DNA of 64,000 nt from Actinomyces sp. ICM47 (GTDB taxonomy: Bacteria > Actinomycetota > Actinomycetes > Actinomycetales > Actinomycetaceae). Location of the stretch: the NCBI RefSeq assembly GCF_000278725.1, contig NZ_ALCA01000110.1, forward strand, positions 3,073 to 67,072. Reading direction: 5' to 3'. Below are positions 13,043-21,117 of this stretch, piece by piece; the first letter of the stretch is position 1; every line of letters begins with the position of its first letter. Made by a program: the position numbers and the translations under genes. The notes under the pieces are model-generated. The model saw only the letters and a program-made list of their open reading frames with translations. It was not told where the DNA came from and did not search any database.

Positions 13043-13314
13043 TGGCATCGGGCAAGTCCTTGCAGGTCGAGGTTGTCTCTCATGAGGGACGCCTGTGGCA
13101 TGGCGCTGCGAGCGCCGTCCAGATCCCAACGGTTGATGGCAGCCTGGGCATTCTGCCCGGCCGTCAGCCGCTGCTCGCCCAGCTGGGCGATGGAATTGTC
13201 ACGGTGACGTGTGCCAATGAGATCGTGTCCCTCGAGGTCAGTGGGGGATTCGCCTCAGTTGACTCCGATTTCATCACGGTCGTGGCTGACCGCGCTACAG
13301 TGGCATCACAGTAG
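13042..13314 (+). CDS. atpC: ATP synthase F1 subunit epsilon, short form
   Basis: 90 residues, only the N-terminal beta-sandwich (SLQVEVVSHEGRLWHGAASAV, IPTVDGSLGILPGRQPLLAQL). The C-terminal two-helix inhibitory domain of E. coli epsilon is missing, as in many actinobacteria, so epsilon-mediated inhibition of ATP hydrolysis should be reduced. Start overlaps atpD (TGATG). It is the last gene of the atp operon. Confidence 0.95.
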
Positions 13315-13339
13315 GTTGACGCAACGCGAGGAGAACCTG

Positions 13340-13744
13340 ATGAGCCTGATACATGTTTTGATCGCGGTAGTGGTTCTCCTCGCGTGCGCGGCGGTGATCC
13401 TGTGGGCGTACATGAATGTGCGCGCCCGCAGGATCGCTGCGCGTCTGGGCGCGTTTCGCTGTTGGTCGCGCCCGGACCATCATGCGGGGTGGACGGCCGG
13501 GATCGGCGTCTATGGCGTCGAAGAACTGCAGTGGTATCGCCTGGTGGCTATGTCCCTGAAGCCGGTGTATTCGATTCCTCGTCGCGGCATGGAAGTGTCC
13601 GCTCCGATCTCTCACTCGGACGATGGTGCCATGGTCGAGGTGCGCCTGGCCTATGGTGAGCATCGTTACGAGGTCGCCGTGGAACGCTTGACGTATAACG
13701 GATTGGTCTCCTGGGTTGAGTCCGGTCCTCCGCGCCGCCCGTGA
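13340..13744 (+). CDS. DUF2550 family membrane protein
   Basis: 134 residues with one N-terminal membrane helix (about 5-24), a short basic stretch (RARRIAARLGAFRC) and a cytoplasmic domain containing WTAGIGVYGVEELQWYRL. DUF2550 proteins regularly follow atpC in actinobacteria; function unknown. GAGGAG at 13329-13334 sets the start at 13340 and rejects the longer reading frame that overlaps atpC. Confidence 0.8.
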   Translation: MSLIHVLIAVVVLLACAAVILWAYMNVRARRIAARLGAFRCWSRPDHHAGWTAGIGVYGVEELQWYRLVAMSLKPVYSIPRRGMEVSAPISHSDDGAMVEVRLAYGEHRYEVAVERLTYNGLVSWVESGPPRRP

Positions 13745-13754
13745 CCGGGATTGG

Positions 13755-13760
13755 TAAGCT
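13755..13760 (+). promoter_or_regulatory. -10 element for leaderless nucS
   Basis: TAAGCT ends 6 nt before the GTG of nucS, and there is no purine-rich ribosome site between them. Confidence 0.4.
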
Positions 13761-13766
13761 CACGGG

Positions 13767-14459
13767 GTGCGTATTGTTATTGCTACCTGCACCGTTGATT
13801 ATTCCGGTCGACTGAGCGCCCACCTGGACCCTGCTAAGCGCGTCATCATGCTCAAGGGTGACGGCTCTGTGCTCATTCATTCCGAGGGAGGTTCGTACAA
13901 GCCTCTCAACTGGATGACGGCTCCGTGCACAGTTTCCTTCGGTGAGCCGGGGGAGGGTGAGGAAGGCGTGGAGCAGGTGTGGACGGTTCAGGCCGACAAG
14001 ACGGATGACAAGCTGGTCATCCGCATCCACGACGTCATTGCCGACGTCACGGAGGATCTGGGAGTGGACCCCGGCCTCGTGAAGGACGGCGTGGAGGCTC
14101 ACCTGCAGGAGCTCCTCGCCGAGCAGGTTCCTCAGATTCTCGGTGAGGGGTGGGAGCTGGTGCGCCGGGAGTACCCCACGCCGGTGGGTCCTGTTGACCT
14201 GATGGTGCGTGACGCGGATGGAGCGTACGTGGCGATTGAAGTGAAGCGCCGCGGTGGCATCGATGGCGTCGAGCAGTTGACCCGTTACCTGTCTCTTCTC
14301 GGCCGAGATGCTCTCCTCGGCGACGTCACGGGGATTTTTGCGGCACAGGAGATTACGAAGCAGGCTCGCACGCTCGCCGAGGACCGCGGTATTCGCTGCG
14401 TGGTCCTGGACTACGATGCGATGCGCGGCTTTGACGACCCCGAGTCGCGTCTGTTCTGA
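13767..14459 (+). CDS. nucS: NucS/EndoMS mismatch-specific endonuclease
   Basis: 230 residues. NucS cuts both strands at mismatches and replaces MutS-MutL in actinobacteria and archaea, acting with the sliding clamp. The N-terminal domain starts [20 protein letters not shown]; the C-terminal nuclease core has the PD-(D/E)xK elements GPVDLMV and [19 protein letters not shown] is the start, 6 nt after a TAAGCT -10-like box. The stop overlaps the following glycosylase-like gene by one base, so both are probably one transcript. Confidence 0.93.
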   Translation: MRIVIATCTVDYSGRLSAHLDPAKRVIMLKGDGSVLIHSEGGSYKPLNWMTAPCTVSFGEPGEGEEGVEQVWTVQADKTDDKLVIRIHDVIADVTEDLGVDPGLVKDGVEAHLQELLAEQVPQILGEGWELVRREYPTPVGPVDLMVRDADGAYVAIEVKRRGGIDGVEQLTRYLSLLGRDALLGDVTGIFAAQEITKQARTLAEDRGIRCVVLDYDAMRGFDDPESRLF

Positions 14460-15556
14460 TGCCCGCTGACCTGCATACGAGCTTGTCACGCATCGTTTCC
14501 CAGGGGTTGGTGAGCGCGACCTGTGCGCACAGCCCGGTGGAGGCGGTCGAGTCTTTGCTCGCGCTTCAAGGCCAATTGGTGAGTGCCATTCCCTGGGCGA
14601 TTGGGGTTCGCTGCCCGGGTTCGACTCGCGCCCAGGTTGAGGAGGCGTTTGCGCGCGGCGAGTTGGTTCGTTCCTGGCCGATGCGCGGCACGGTGCACGT
14701 CACGAGTGCTCGAGACCACCACTGGCTGCGACGTGTGCTGCGCCATCGTCGTGCGTCGTGGGAGCGTAGGGCGATCGAGCTGGGCCTCGTCGACGCGGTC
14801 GTTGAACGGGCGGCGGCCGCCTCGTATGCCGTGCTGGAGACCGCGCCGCAGGGCGTGAGTCGCGCGGAGCTGATCGAGGCGTGGCAGAGCGCTGGGATCG
14901 AGGTAATCTCTTCAGCCTCCTCCGAGGCTGGCCTGCGACGCCGTCATCTCATGATGCGCCTGCACCTCGATGGTTTTCTCACCTCGGGTCCAGTGCGGGC
15001 GGGGGAGCATCTGTTGATCGACGCGCGCTCGCTCCCGCAGGCCCCAGGTGTTGCGAAGGGGGAGGCTGGGCACGAGGAGGCGCTGGCTCTGCTTGCGGCG
15101 CGTTACGCGTGGGGGCACGGCCCCATCGATGCGGCCGACCTGGCCAGGTGGACTGGGCTGACACTCACCGAGGCACGGCGTGCGTTAGGGGGTGCCCTCG
15201 AGGTAGCAGAAACGGCTGGGATGAGGCTGTCGAGGCGCGGCGATGCAGTTGCTCGCGCTGACCTGGAGGACTTGGTGATGTCAGTCAGGGACGAGGCCGG
15301 GGGAACTTTCGCGCTGCCAGCCTTCGATGAGTTGCATGTGGGGTACAGGGATCGAACCTGTCTGACGGACGAGGCCGGGGAGAGGCTCATTTGTCCGACG
15401 AAGAACGGTATGTTTCGGCCTATCGTGGTGTCGGGTGGGCGCGTTGTTGCGGTGCGTGCGCCGGGTGGAGTTCTTTCGTTCGCAGACGGGGGAGAGGCGC
15501 ATGCGCAGGAGGCTCGTGCGCTCATGAAGGACTGGGAGAATTGGATGTCGAAGTGA
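14459..15556 (+). CDS. Winged-helix DNA glycosylase, AlkZ/AlkX (HTH_42) family
   Basis: 365 residues. Tandem winged-helix protein of the AlkZ family, whose members unhook interstrand crosslinks or remove bulky alkylated bases. The catalytic motif is Q-Phi-Q; here it is QGQ at residues 37-39 (LALQGQLVSAIPWAIG), the same numbering I recall for Streptomyces AlkZ, but with glycine in the middle. The family signature WPMRGTVHV follows. The start overlaps the nucS stop (TGATG), placing two DNA-repair functions in one transcript. No toxin-synthesis cluster is nearby, so the housekeeping AlkX type is more likely than a self-resistance AlkZ. Confidence 0.75.
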   Translation: MPADLHTSLSRIVSQGLVSATCAHSPVEAVESLLALQGQLVSAIPWAIGVRCPGSTRAQVEEAFARGELVRSWPMRGTVHVTSARDHHWLRRVLRHRRASWERRAIELGLVDAVVERAAAASYAVLETAPQGVSRAELIEAWQSAGIEVISSASSEAGLRRRHLMMRLHLDGFLTSGPVRAGEHLLIDARSLPQAPGVAKGEAGHEEALALLAARYAWGHGPIDAADLARWTGLTLTEARRALGGALEVAETAGMRLSRRGDAVARADLEDLVMSVRDEAGGTFALPAFDELHVGYRDRTCLTDEAGERLICPTKNGMFRPIVVSGGRVVAVRAPGGVLSFADGGEAHAQEARALMKDWENWMSK

Positions 15557-15579
15557 CAGCGCTTGAGTGTCAGGTGTGC

Positions 15580-15585
15580 CACAAT
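15580..15585 (+). promoter_or_regulatory. -10 element for leaderless nagA
   Basis: CACAAT followed by 7 nt and then the ATG at 15593, the same arrangement as before tsaC. Confidence 0.4.
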
Positions 15586-15592
15586 GAAGGTC

Positions 15593-16783
15593 ATGACTGA
15601 TTCTGTGCTGCGTGGCCGCCTGGTTCTCGAAAACTCGATTGTTGATGACGGAATTATCGAGATTGACGGCTCGACTATTACCCGTGTCTGCCCCGTATCC
15701 GACTATGACGGTGAGCTTCCCGAGGCCACCGATTCGACATTCCTGCCCGGCCTCGTCGATGTGCATTGCCACGGCGGGGGCGGCGAGTCCTTCCCGAACG
15801 CCGAGACAGCCGAGGCAGCGCTCGTCGCCGTCAAGGAACACCGCCGCCACGGTACAACGACCCTCGTTGCCTCGTGCGTGACTGCGTCTGCCGACGTGTT
15901 GCGCGCCCGTGCCAAGACGCTCGCTCAGCTCGCCGCCGCTGGTGAGATCGCCGGCATCCACTTCGAGGGTCCCTTCGTCTCCCATGAGCGCTGTGGTGCC
16001 CAGGACCCGACATACATCATCGATCCTGACGCGGATCTGACCCGCACTCTTCTGGAGGACTGCCAGGGGTACGCCCTGTCGATGACCCTTGCCCCCGAGA
16101 AACCGAACGCCTATGGGTCCGGCTCCGTTGCCGAAGCGCTCATTGATGGGGGAGCGCTGCCCTCGTGGGGACACACCGACTCCAATTCGACGAAGGCGCG
16201 TGAGGCACTGGCCTACTCGCGCGAGCGCTTCGCTCAGGTGCAGACCAAGCGCGGTGCTCGCGCGACGATCACGCACCTCTTTAACGGCATGCGCCCACTG
16301 CACCACCGCGACACTGGCCCCATCGCCGAGTTCCTCTCGGACGCGGCGCGGGGAGGTGCTGTCGCCGAGCTGATTTGCGACTCGATCCACGTCGATCCAA
16401 CGCTCGTGCGAGACGTCTACGAAATGGTGGGTCGCGATCACGTCGTCTTTATTACCGACGCGATGGCGGCGGCCGGTATGGCTGATGGCGCGTACACGCT
16501 GGGTCCGCAGGATGTCGTCGTCAAGGACGGGGTTGCCCGCCTGGCGCAGGGCAATGCGATTGCAGGAGGCACCGCTCACCTCCTGGACTGCGTCCGCGTG
16601 GCCGTGACGAAGGGCGGTATCCCGCTCGTGGACGCGGTCTACATGGCGTCGGCGCAGGGGGCAGCCATCCTAGGCGACGACACCGTGGGCACGCTCTCGC
16701 CCGGAAAGAAGGCTGACATTGTCGAGGTCGACAAGGAGCTGAACGTGCGCCGCGTGTTCCGCCGTGGCACTGTGGTTGCGTGA
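15593..16783 (+). CDS. nagA: N-acetylglucosamine-6-phosphate deacetylase
   Basis: 396 residues. Amidohydrolase that converts GlcNAc-6-P to glucosamine-6-P and acetate in amino-sugar and wall recycling. LPGLVDVHCHGGGG has the metal-site HxH; HFEGPF carries the metal-binding glutamate; ATITHLFNGMRPLHHR and ITDAMAAAG (catalytic aspartate) are characteristic. I chose ATG 15593 because a -10-like CACAAT lies 7 nt before it; in-frame ATG 15584 and TTG 15563 are alternatives. nagB is not in the window. The stop overlaps the next small gene. Confidence 0.92.
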   Translation: MTDSVLRGRLVLENSIVDDGIIEIDGSTITRVCPVSDYDGELPEATDSTFLPGLVDVHCHGGGGESFPNAETAEAALVAVKEHRRHGTTTLVASCVTASADVLRARAKTLAQLAAAGEIAGIHFEGPFVSHERCGAQDPTYIIDPDADLTRTLLEDCQGYALSMTLAPEKPNAYGSGSVAEALIDGGALPSWGHTDSNSTKAREALAYSRERFAQVQTKRGARATITHLFNGMRPLHHRDTGPIAEFLSDAARGGAVAELICDSIHVDPTLVRDVYEMVGRDHVVFITDAMAAAGMADGAYTLGPQDVVVKDGVARLAQGNAIAGGTAHLLDCVRVAVTKGGIPLVDAVYMASAQGAAILGDDTVGTLSPGKKADIVEVDKELNVRRVFRRGTVVA

Positions 16784-17076
16784 GAGGTAAACGAAGCAAG
16801 AAACGGCCGTGGGGCGAGGCACGTCCACTCCAGATGGACCGCCTCGCCTCCGTGCCGCGCACGGAGCGAGGCCCGGACGGAGGCGACTACCAGGTTCGTC
16901 GTCTGCCCAGTGCGGTCAAGGAATACACCTGCCCCGCGTGCCTGCGTCCCATCCCGAGGGGAACGCCGCATGTTGTGGCGTGGCCCGAGGAAGCCCCCTT
17001 CGGTTTGCCGCAGGGTGTTGAGGGCCGTCGGCATTGGCACTCCGAATGCTGGCGGCGTGGGCTTCGACCCCTGTGA
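16780..17076 (+). CDS. Conserved small actinobacterial protein with Cys/His cluster
   Basis: 98 residues. An Arg/Lys-rich N-terminus is followed by YTCPACLRPIPRGTPHVVAWP and RRHWHSECW, a Cys-x2-Cys...His...Cys arrangement that should bind zinc. Similar short proteins are widespread in actinobacteria, often labelled ATP/GTP-binding without evidence; I see no Walker motif. The GTG start overlaps the nagA stop by 4 nt, so it is translated with nagA. Function unknown. Confidence 0.75.
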   Translation: MRGKRSKKRPWGEARPLQMDRLASVPRTERGPDGGDYQVRRLPSAVKEYTCPACLRPIPRGTPHVVAWPEEAPFGLPQGVEGRRHWHSECWRRGLRPL

Positions 17077-17077
17077 A

Positions 17078-17182
17078 ATGAAATGTGATGTATCACTGCC
17101 TCGCCTGCGAATGCGCCTGTTCACTGGGTTTGCACGTAAAGTGGGGGCTGAAGAATGCCCGCAGTGTGGGCGTTGGATCTGA
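17078..17182 (+). CDS. Candidate 34-residue Cys-x2-Cys mini-protein
   Basis: ATG lies one base after the stop of the preceding gene, so re-initiation would translate it. The product is short and basic, with an RLRMRLFTGFARKVG stretch and ending in EECPQCGRWI, a single zinc-knuckle-like half. Its stop is followed immediately by GAGGAG, the ribosome site of the next gene. Compact spacing on both sides favours a real gene, but I know no family for it. Confidence 0.35.
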   Translation: MKCDVSLPRLRMRLFTGFARKVGAEECPQCGRWI

Positions 17183-17191
17183 GGAGCTACC

Positions 17192-18754
17192 GTGGAACTC
17201 TTAAAGCGATACGTGGCGGCATCGTCGATGGGCGCTGTCGCACTCGTATGCATCCTTATTGGGCTGCTCGGCGTGACCGTGCTACGGCCGCCGGCGCAGC
17301 AGGTCTCAACGGTGGAATCCGCGACGGACCTGATCATGACGCGTGACAATGTGTTGTCGATCGTCAAGGATGACGTCACGGTGACCGCCACGTCGAAGTC
17401 GGGTGCCCCCGTCACGCTCGTGATCGGCACCTCGCAGGACGCGAAGGGCTGGATCGGCAATGCAGCCTACACCGAGGTCATCGGCGTCGAGGCTGATCGC
17501 ACCAAGCTGAAGGCGGAATCGCATGCCGCGAACGGAACCGGCATGGTGAACCCGAACGCTCAGAATGCTGTGCAGTCCGGTGCACAGCCCCTTGATGACC
17601 CGACCTCAGCGCAGCTGGCCGATCAGCTGGCGAAGTCGCCCATGTGGTTCAAGCAGGAGAGCGGCACGGGTAGTGTCTCCCTCGATCTCGAAAACGTTCC
17701 CAGCGGGCGGTCGGCTGTCGCTGCCTCCGCGGGTGGCCCCGGTGATCTGACGTTCACGCTGACGTGGCAGGTCGAGCAGGTGAACCTGCTGGCGATCATC
17801 GCATTCCTGACTGCTGCGTTCTTCGCCCTCCTGGCCTTTGCTCTCTTCCTGACGCGCTGGCAGCTGCTGCGCCTGCGTAAGATCCGCGCACAGCGCATTG
17901 AGGAGCGCCGCAAGGCCGACACCCTGGACACCTCCACGATCGACGCGGCTGAGGTGGCTGAGATGGTTGCCGCCGCCCGCGAGTCTGGTTCCCGCGCTGC
18001 CCACGCCCCCGCTGTCTCGGAGCCCCCGCTCGCGCCGCCCCCCGCTGCGGAACCCGCCGTCGATGAGACCGCCGCAGACGAACCCGTCGTCGCTGACGAT
18101 GACGATGACGAGGCTGTGGCATACACGTTCGAGGATGCTCAGTACGAGGAGATCGAGGATAGTACCCAGCAACAGGCTGCTCCAGCGTGGGGCGCTGCCG
18201 CCTTCGCGTCTTCAACCGGCCGAGCCCCAGCCTCAGAGAGGACACGCGACGAACTGCCCGCTCGGGACGCCGCAGTCCGTGAACCTCTTCCGCTTCGCTC
18301 GACGAGGGATAAGTCCATCGTCCGCGCGTCCATTGTTGGTGTCCCCGCCCCGGATATCAGCGCCCTGTCCGCACCCGACTATGAACCGGATCCGATGATG
18401 GACACCTTCGAGCGCCGCGGCCGACACGGTCTCGACGCCGGCCCCTTCGACGTGGATCCCCCGGAGCGCGCGACGACGGATACCGGTGTCATCGACCTGT
18501 CGGGCATCCGCGGAGGCCGTAACCTGCCCTCGCGGCGCGCTCTGCGTGAGGCGCGCAACAACGGTGAAGAGGTCGTCGTCGTGGACGGCCAGGAATTCAA
18601 CACCGGTCTGATTCCGGTCACGCGCCCGCGTACCACCGAGGTGCAGGCCCCCCCGCCTGCACCCACGTCCGCTCCTGACGATGACGCGTCGGCGACCGGA
18701 GGCTGGACCTCGATTATGTCCGGCTGGCTCAAGGACCGTCAGGAAGGACAGTGA
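17192..18754 (+). CDS. Bitopic membrane protein with long acidic cytoplasmic tail
   Basis: 520 residues, unrecognised. A membrane segment near residues 10-31, an extracellular domain of about 170 residues (VLSIVKDDVTVTATSKSGAPVTLVIG; a beta-rich appearance), a second membrane segment near 204-226, then a basic stop-transfer region (RIRAQRIEERRK-like) and a roughly 290-residue low-complexity tail rich in Pro, Ala, Glu and Asp. GTG start with GAGGAG in front. It overlaps the next gene, a lipoprotein, by one base; the two probably work together at the cell surface. No enzymatic motif seen. Confidence 0.7.
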   Translation: MELLKRYVAASSMGAVALVCILIGLLGVTVLRPPAQQVSTVESATDLIMTRDNVLSIVKDDVTVTATSKSGAPVTLVIGTSQDAKGWIGNAAYTEVIGVEADRTKLKAESHAANGTGMVNPNAQNAVQSGAQPLDDPTSAQLADQLAKSPMWFKQESGTGSVSLDLENVPSGRSAVAASAGGPGDLTFTLTWQVEQVNLLAIIAFLTAAFFALLAFALFLTRWQLLRLRKIRAQRIEERRKADTLDTSTIDAAEVAEMVAAARESGSRAAHAPAVSEPPLAPPPAAEPAVDETAADEPVVADDDDDEAVAYTFEDAQYEEIEDSTQQQAAPAWGAAAFASSTGRAPASERTRDELPARDAAVREPLPLRSTRDKSIVRASIVGVPAPDISALSAPDYEPDPMMDTFERRGRHGLDAGPFDVDPPERATTDTGVIDLSGIRGGRNLPSRRALREARNNGEEVVVVDGQEFNTGLIPVTRPRTTEVQAPPPAPTSAPDDDASATGGWTSIMSGWLKDRQEGQ

Positions 18755-19755
18755 TGAAAAGACGGACCCTCGCGGCTGCTACCGCCGCCCTGCTCATGAC
18801 TTCTGCGCTCGGCATGAGTGCCTGCTCGAGTGAGCTTGTCGCCCAGTCGGGCAGTAGCTCCGCGCAGAGCGCCGCGAACCTGGACCACGAGCGTATTTCG
18901 TCCGTGCTCGAGACGGTTGGTGGCGTGATGGCGACGGCTGACGCTTCGCTGAACGCTGCCGACCTCGGCGATCAGGTGACCAAGGGTGCACTGGAGATGC
19001 GTACCGCGCAGTACGCGCTGGCGAACGCGAACGGCCAGGCGTTGCCGCCTTTGGACTTCGAACCGACGTCGCTGGCCATCACGAACTCGGATTCGTGGCC
19101 GCGCGCGATTTTTAACATCTCTGATACGTCCTCGACGGCGCTGCCCGTCCTTGAGGTCTATGTGCAGGACTCTGCGCGTTCGGACTACAAGCTCACGAAC
19201 TATGCGCGCCTGCTCGGCGGCACGCATCTGACCCTGCCGTCCGTCGGTACTGGATCGGCATACGTCACCGGAGACTCGCAGGGCTTCACGGTTACCCCCG
19301 ACACCGCTCTCGCGCAGTACATCACGATGCTGAACTCCGGCACCCAGGATACGACGCAGTTCGTGGCCGACGACTTCACCAAGCAGACGCTGCAGCAGGT
19401 GAGCGACCTCAATTCGTCGGTGAGCAGCGCCGGATCCGTGACCATGGCGGCCAGCGCGACGAGCTACCCGATCTCGGGCTTGGTCCTGCAGGATGGCTCG
19501 GCTCTGGTCGCAGCGAACGTCAAGTACACGCTGACCTATCAGCGTACGGTTGCCGGTTCGACGATGAACCTCGCTGGGAATACCGCCGCACTTAGTCCCA
19601 GCGGGACGAAGGTGGAAGGTACCGCGACCGCCGACTGCATCGCGACGATCATTATGCGTATCCCCTCGCAGAAGGCGGGCGGAAACGTGCAGATTGTCGG
19701 TGGCGAGCGAGCGATCACCAAGGTCGCGTTGGATCCGTCCAACAGTCCGGGCTGA
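18754..19755 (+). CDS. Secreted lipoprotein of unknown function
   Basis: 333 residues. A lipoprotein signal peptide with lipobox-like MSAC (cysteine at about residue 25) is followed by a Ser/Ala-rich linker and a domain of about 280 residues with no motif I recognise; GTGSAYVTGDSQGFTVTPDTALAQY suggests an extracytoplasmic beta-rich fold. AGGAAGG precedes the ATG; a GTG codon just before is also in frame. Coupled to the preceding membrane protein, which has an extracellular domain, so a surface complex is plausible. A strong terminator follows. Confidence 0.7.
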   Translation: MKRRTLAAATAALLMTSALGMSACSSELVAQSGSSSAQSAANLDHERISSVLETVGGVMATADASLNAADLGDQVTKGALEMRTAQYALANANGQALPPLDFEPTSLAITNSDSWPRAIFNISDTSSTALPVLEVYVQDSARSDYKLTNYARLLGGTHLTLPSVGTGSAYVTGDSQGFTVTPDTALAQYITMLNSGTQDTTQFVADDFTKQTLQQVSDLNSSVSSAGSVTMAASATSYPISGLVLQDGSALVAANVKYTLTYQRTVAGSTMNLAGNTAALSPSGTKVEGTATADCIATIIMRIPSQKAGGNVQIVGGERAITKVALDPSNSPG

Positions 19756-19775
19756 GTTTCACCCATAGCGCACAC

Positions 19776-19807
19776 GTCGTCCCCACGCCGATTGGCGTGG
19801 GGACGAC
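19776..19807 (+). terminator. Strong hairpin terminator
   Basis: A perfect 14-bp stem (GTCGTCCCCACGCC with its complement) and a GATT tetraloop, followed by GCTTATCA with few T residues. It separates the lipoprotein gene from the thioredoxin-TPR gene. Confidence 0.65.
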
Positions 19808-19853
19808 GCTTATCATCGTTTGAGGATAGCTACGCGTTCTCGAGAGGACCACT

Positions 19854-20759
19854 ATGAACACGCCTGACCCCCGCATCGGTGCCCCTGAAGCGACCGTGAT
19901 TCCCGCCGATTCACACGGGGCCGTTGACCTGTCGGCACGCGCGAGCGCGCCCGCAGCCGAGGGCGCGGCCGCGCCCTCGGGGGAGGGGCTGCACATCCCG
20001 CTGATTACCACGACGGATGAGGAGAACTTCCAGGAAGTCATGTCCACCTCCCAGGCCGTGCCGGTCATCATGGTCATGTGGTCGCCGCGCTCGCTTGAAT
20101 CGAAGCCCGCGCTGGCCATGCTTGAGGAGATTACGCGCGAGCATGCGGGTGTCTTCCAGCTCGTTGAAGTGGACATTGACAAGGCTCCTGCCATTGCTCA
20201 GGCCTTCCAGATCCAGACCGTTCCCACGGTCGTTGCTCTCGTCGGCGGTCGCCCGGTGCCGCTCTTCCAGGGTGGTGCGTCCAAGGAGCAGGTCCTCCCG
20301 GTCGTCTCTCAGTTGCTCGAGGCTTCGGCGCAGATGGGCATCACCGCGCGCATCGCGGTTGCAGCTGAGGATACCGCCGCGCCCATTCCCCCCGAGCATG
20401 AGGCACCGCTGGCCGCGGAGGAGGCCGGCAACCTCGATGAGGCGATCACCCTGTGGGAGCGCGTCGTCGAGCTGAATCCGCGTGACGAGGACGCGAAGTC
20501 TCACCTGTCCCGCGTGCGTTTCGCCGCGCGTGCCTATGGCGAGCAGAACCCTGACGACCCGGCCTCTCACGCTGATGCACTCTTCGCGGCAGGTGACGCA
20601 GCGGGAGCCTTCGATGTGCTCCTCGAACTCCTTGCCGCCACTACCGACGCCGAGGAACGCGACGCGTTGCGCCTGCGGCTCCTCGACCTCTTCCGTGTCG
20701 CAGGCTCGTCCCCCGAGGTTTCCAAGGCACGTACGCGCCTGGCGATGCTCCTCATGTGA
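19854..20759 (+). CDS. Thioredoxin-fold/TPR protein, CnoX (YbbN)-like
   Basis: 301 residues. A disordered Ala-rich N-terminus, a thioredoxin fold at about 48-155 and a C-terminal helical repeat region at about 185-300 match the CnoX/YbbN architecture, a holdase that hands clients to GroEL or DnaK. The redox motif position reads WSPRS (76-80): both cysteines of CxxC are absent, so it should act as a chaperone and not an oxidoreductase. The ATG is preceded by GAGAGGACC. The last codons form one arm of a 31-bp direct repeat found again at 20988. Confidence 0.8.
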   Translation: MNTPDPRIGAPEATVIPADSHGAVDLSARASAPAAEGAAAPSGEGLHIPLITTTDEENFQEVMSTSQAVPVIMVMWSPRSLESKPALAMLEEITREHAGVFQLVEVDIDKAPAIAQAFQIQTVPTVVALVGGRPVPLFQGGASKEQVLPVVSQLLEASAQMGITARIAVAAEDTAAPIPPEHEAPLAAEEAGNLDEAITLWERVVELNPRDEDAKSHLSRVRFAARAYGEQNPDDPASHADALFAAGDAAGAFDVLLELLAATTDAEERDALRLRLLDLFRVAGSSPEVSKARTRLAMLLM

Positions 20760-20760
20760 T
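20730..20760 (+). repeat. 31-bp direct repeat, copy 1
   Basis: Covers the last codons and the stop of the thioredoxin-TPR gene (core GCGCCTGGCGATGCTCCTCA). An identical copy lies at 20988-21018; the two bracket a small membrane-protein gene. Confidence 0.9.
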
Positions 20761-20801
20761 ATCGTCATGCCAACGCACAGTTGCGGAAAGGGGCCGTCAT
20801 C

Positions 20802-20975
20802 ATGGCATCATGGATCATTGTCGCAGTTGTGTTCGTCTTGGTTGTCGTGTGGTACGGATGGCATTCCACGCACAACGAACTGACAAAGAAGATCGACCGT
20901 GAGTCCGACCCGGACATCAGAAGCGAACTCATCAAGCTACAGGGGCAGATAGACCGGGGGAGGGCAGGCTTCTAA
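20802..20975 (+). CDS. Small membrane protein between direct repeats
   Basis: 57 residues. One membrane helix (SWIIVAVVFVLVVVWYGW) is followed by a charged amphipathic tail (HNELTKKIDRESDPDIRSEL). The ATG at 20802 has AAAGGGG about 8 nt upstream; an in-frame TTG at 20781 is less likely. The gene lies between two exact 31-bp repeats made of the 3' end of the preceding gene. Function unknown; it resembles small membrane-anchored peptides rather than a transporter. Confidence 0.6.
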   Translation: MASWIIVAVVFVLVVVWYGWHSTHNELTKKIDRESDPDIRSELIKLQGQIDRGRAGF

Positions 20976-20987
20976 ACCCCGTCCGCG

Positions 20988-21018
20988 CGTACGCGCCTGG
21001 CGATGCTCCTCATGTGAT
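20988..21018 (+). repeat. 31-bp direct repeat, copy 2
   Basis: Exact copy of 20730-20760, here outside any gene, recreating the C-terminal codons and stop of the thioredoxin-TPR gene 258 bp downstream. Confidence 0.9.
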
Positions 21019-21055
21019 GCCGACGTGCGCCTGAGATATGCGCACCGAGCGCACA

Positions 21056-21099
21056 ACGGACGAGGCCGGAGCAGGAATCCCTACCCCGGCCTCGTCCGT
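21056..21099. terminator. Bidirectional terminator hairpin
   Basis: A perfect 14-bp stem (ACGGACGAGGCCGG at 21056-21069 with 21086-21099), lying between convergent genes (small membrane protein on plus, glgB on minus). GAGGCC-type stems recur at other convergent gene ends in the window. Confidence 0.65.
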
Positions 21100-21117
21100 G
21101 TCTCGAGGAATGCTCGA

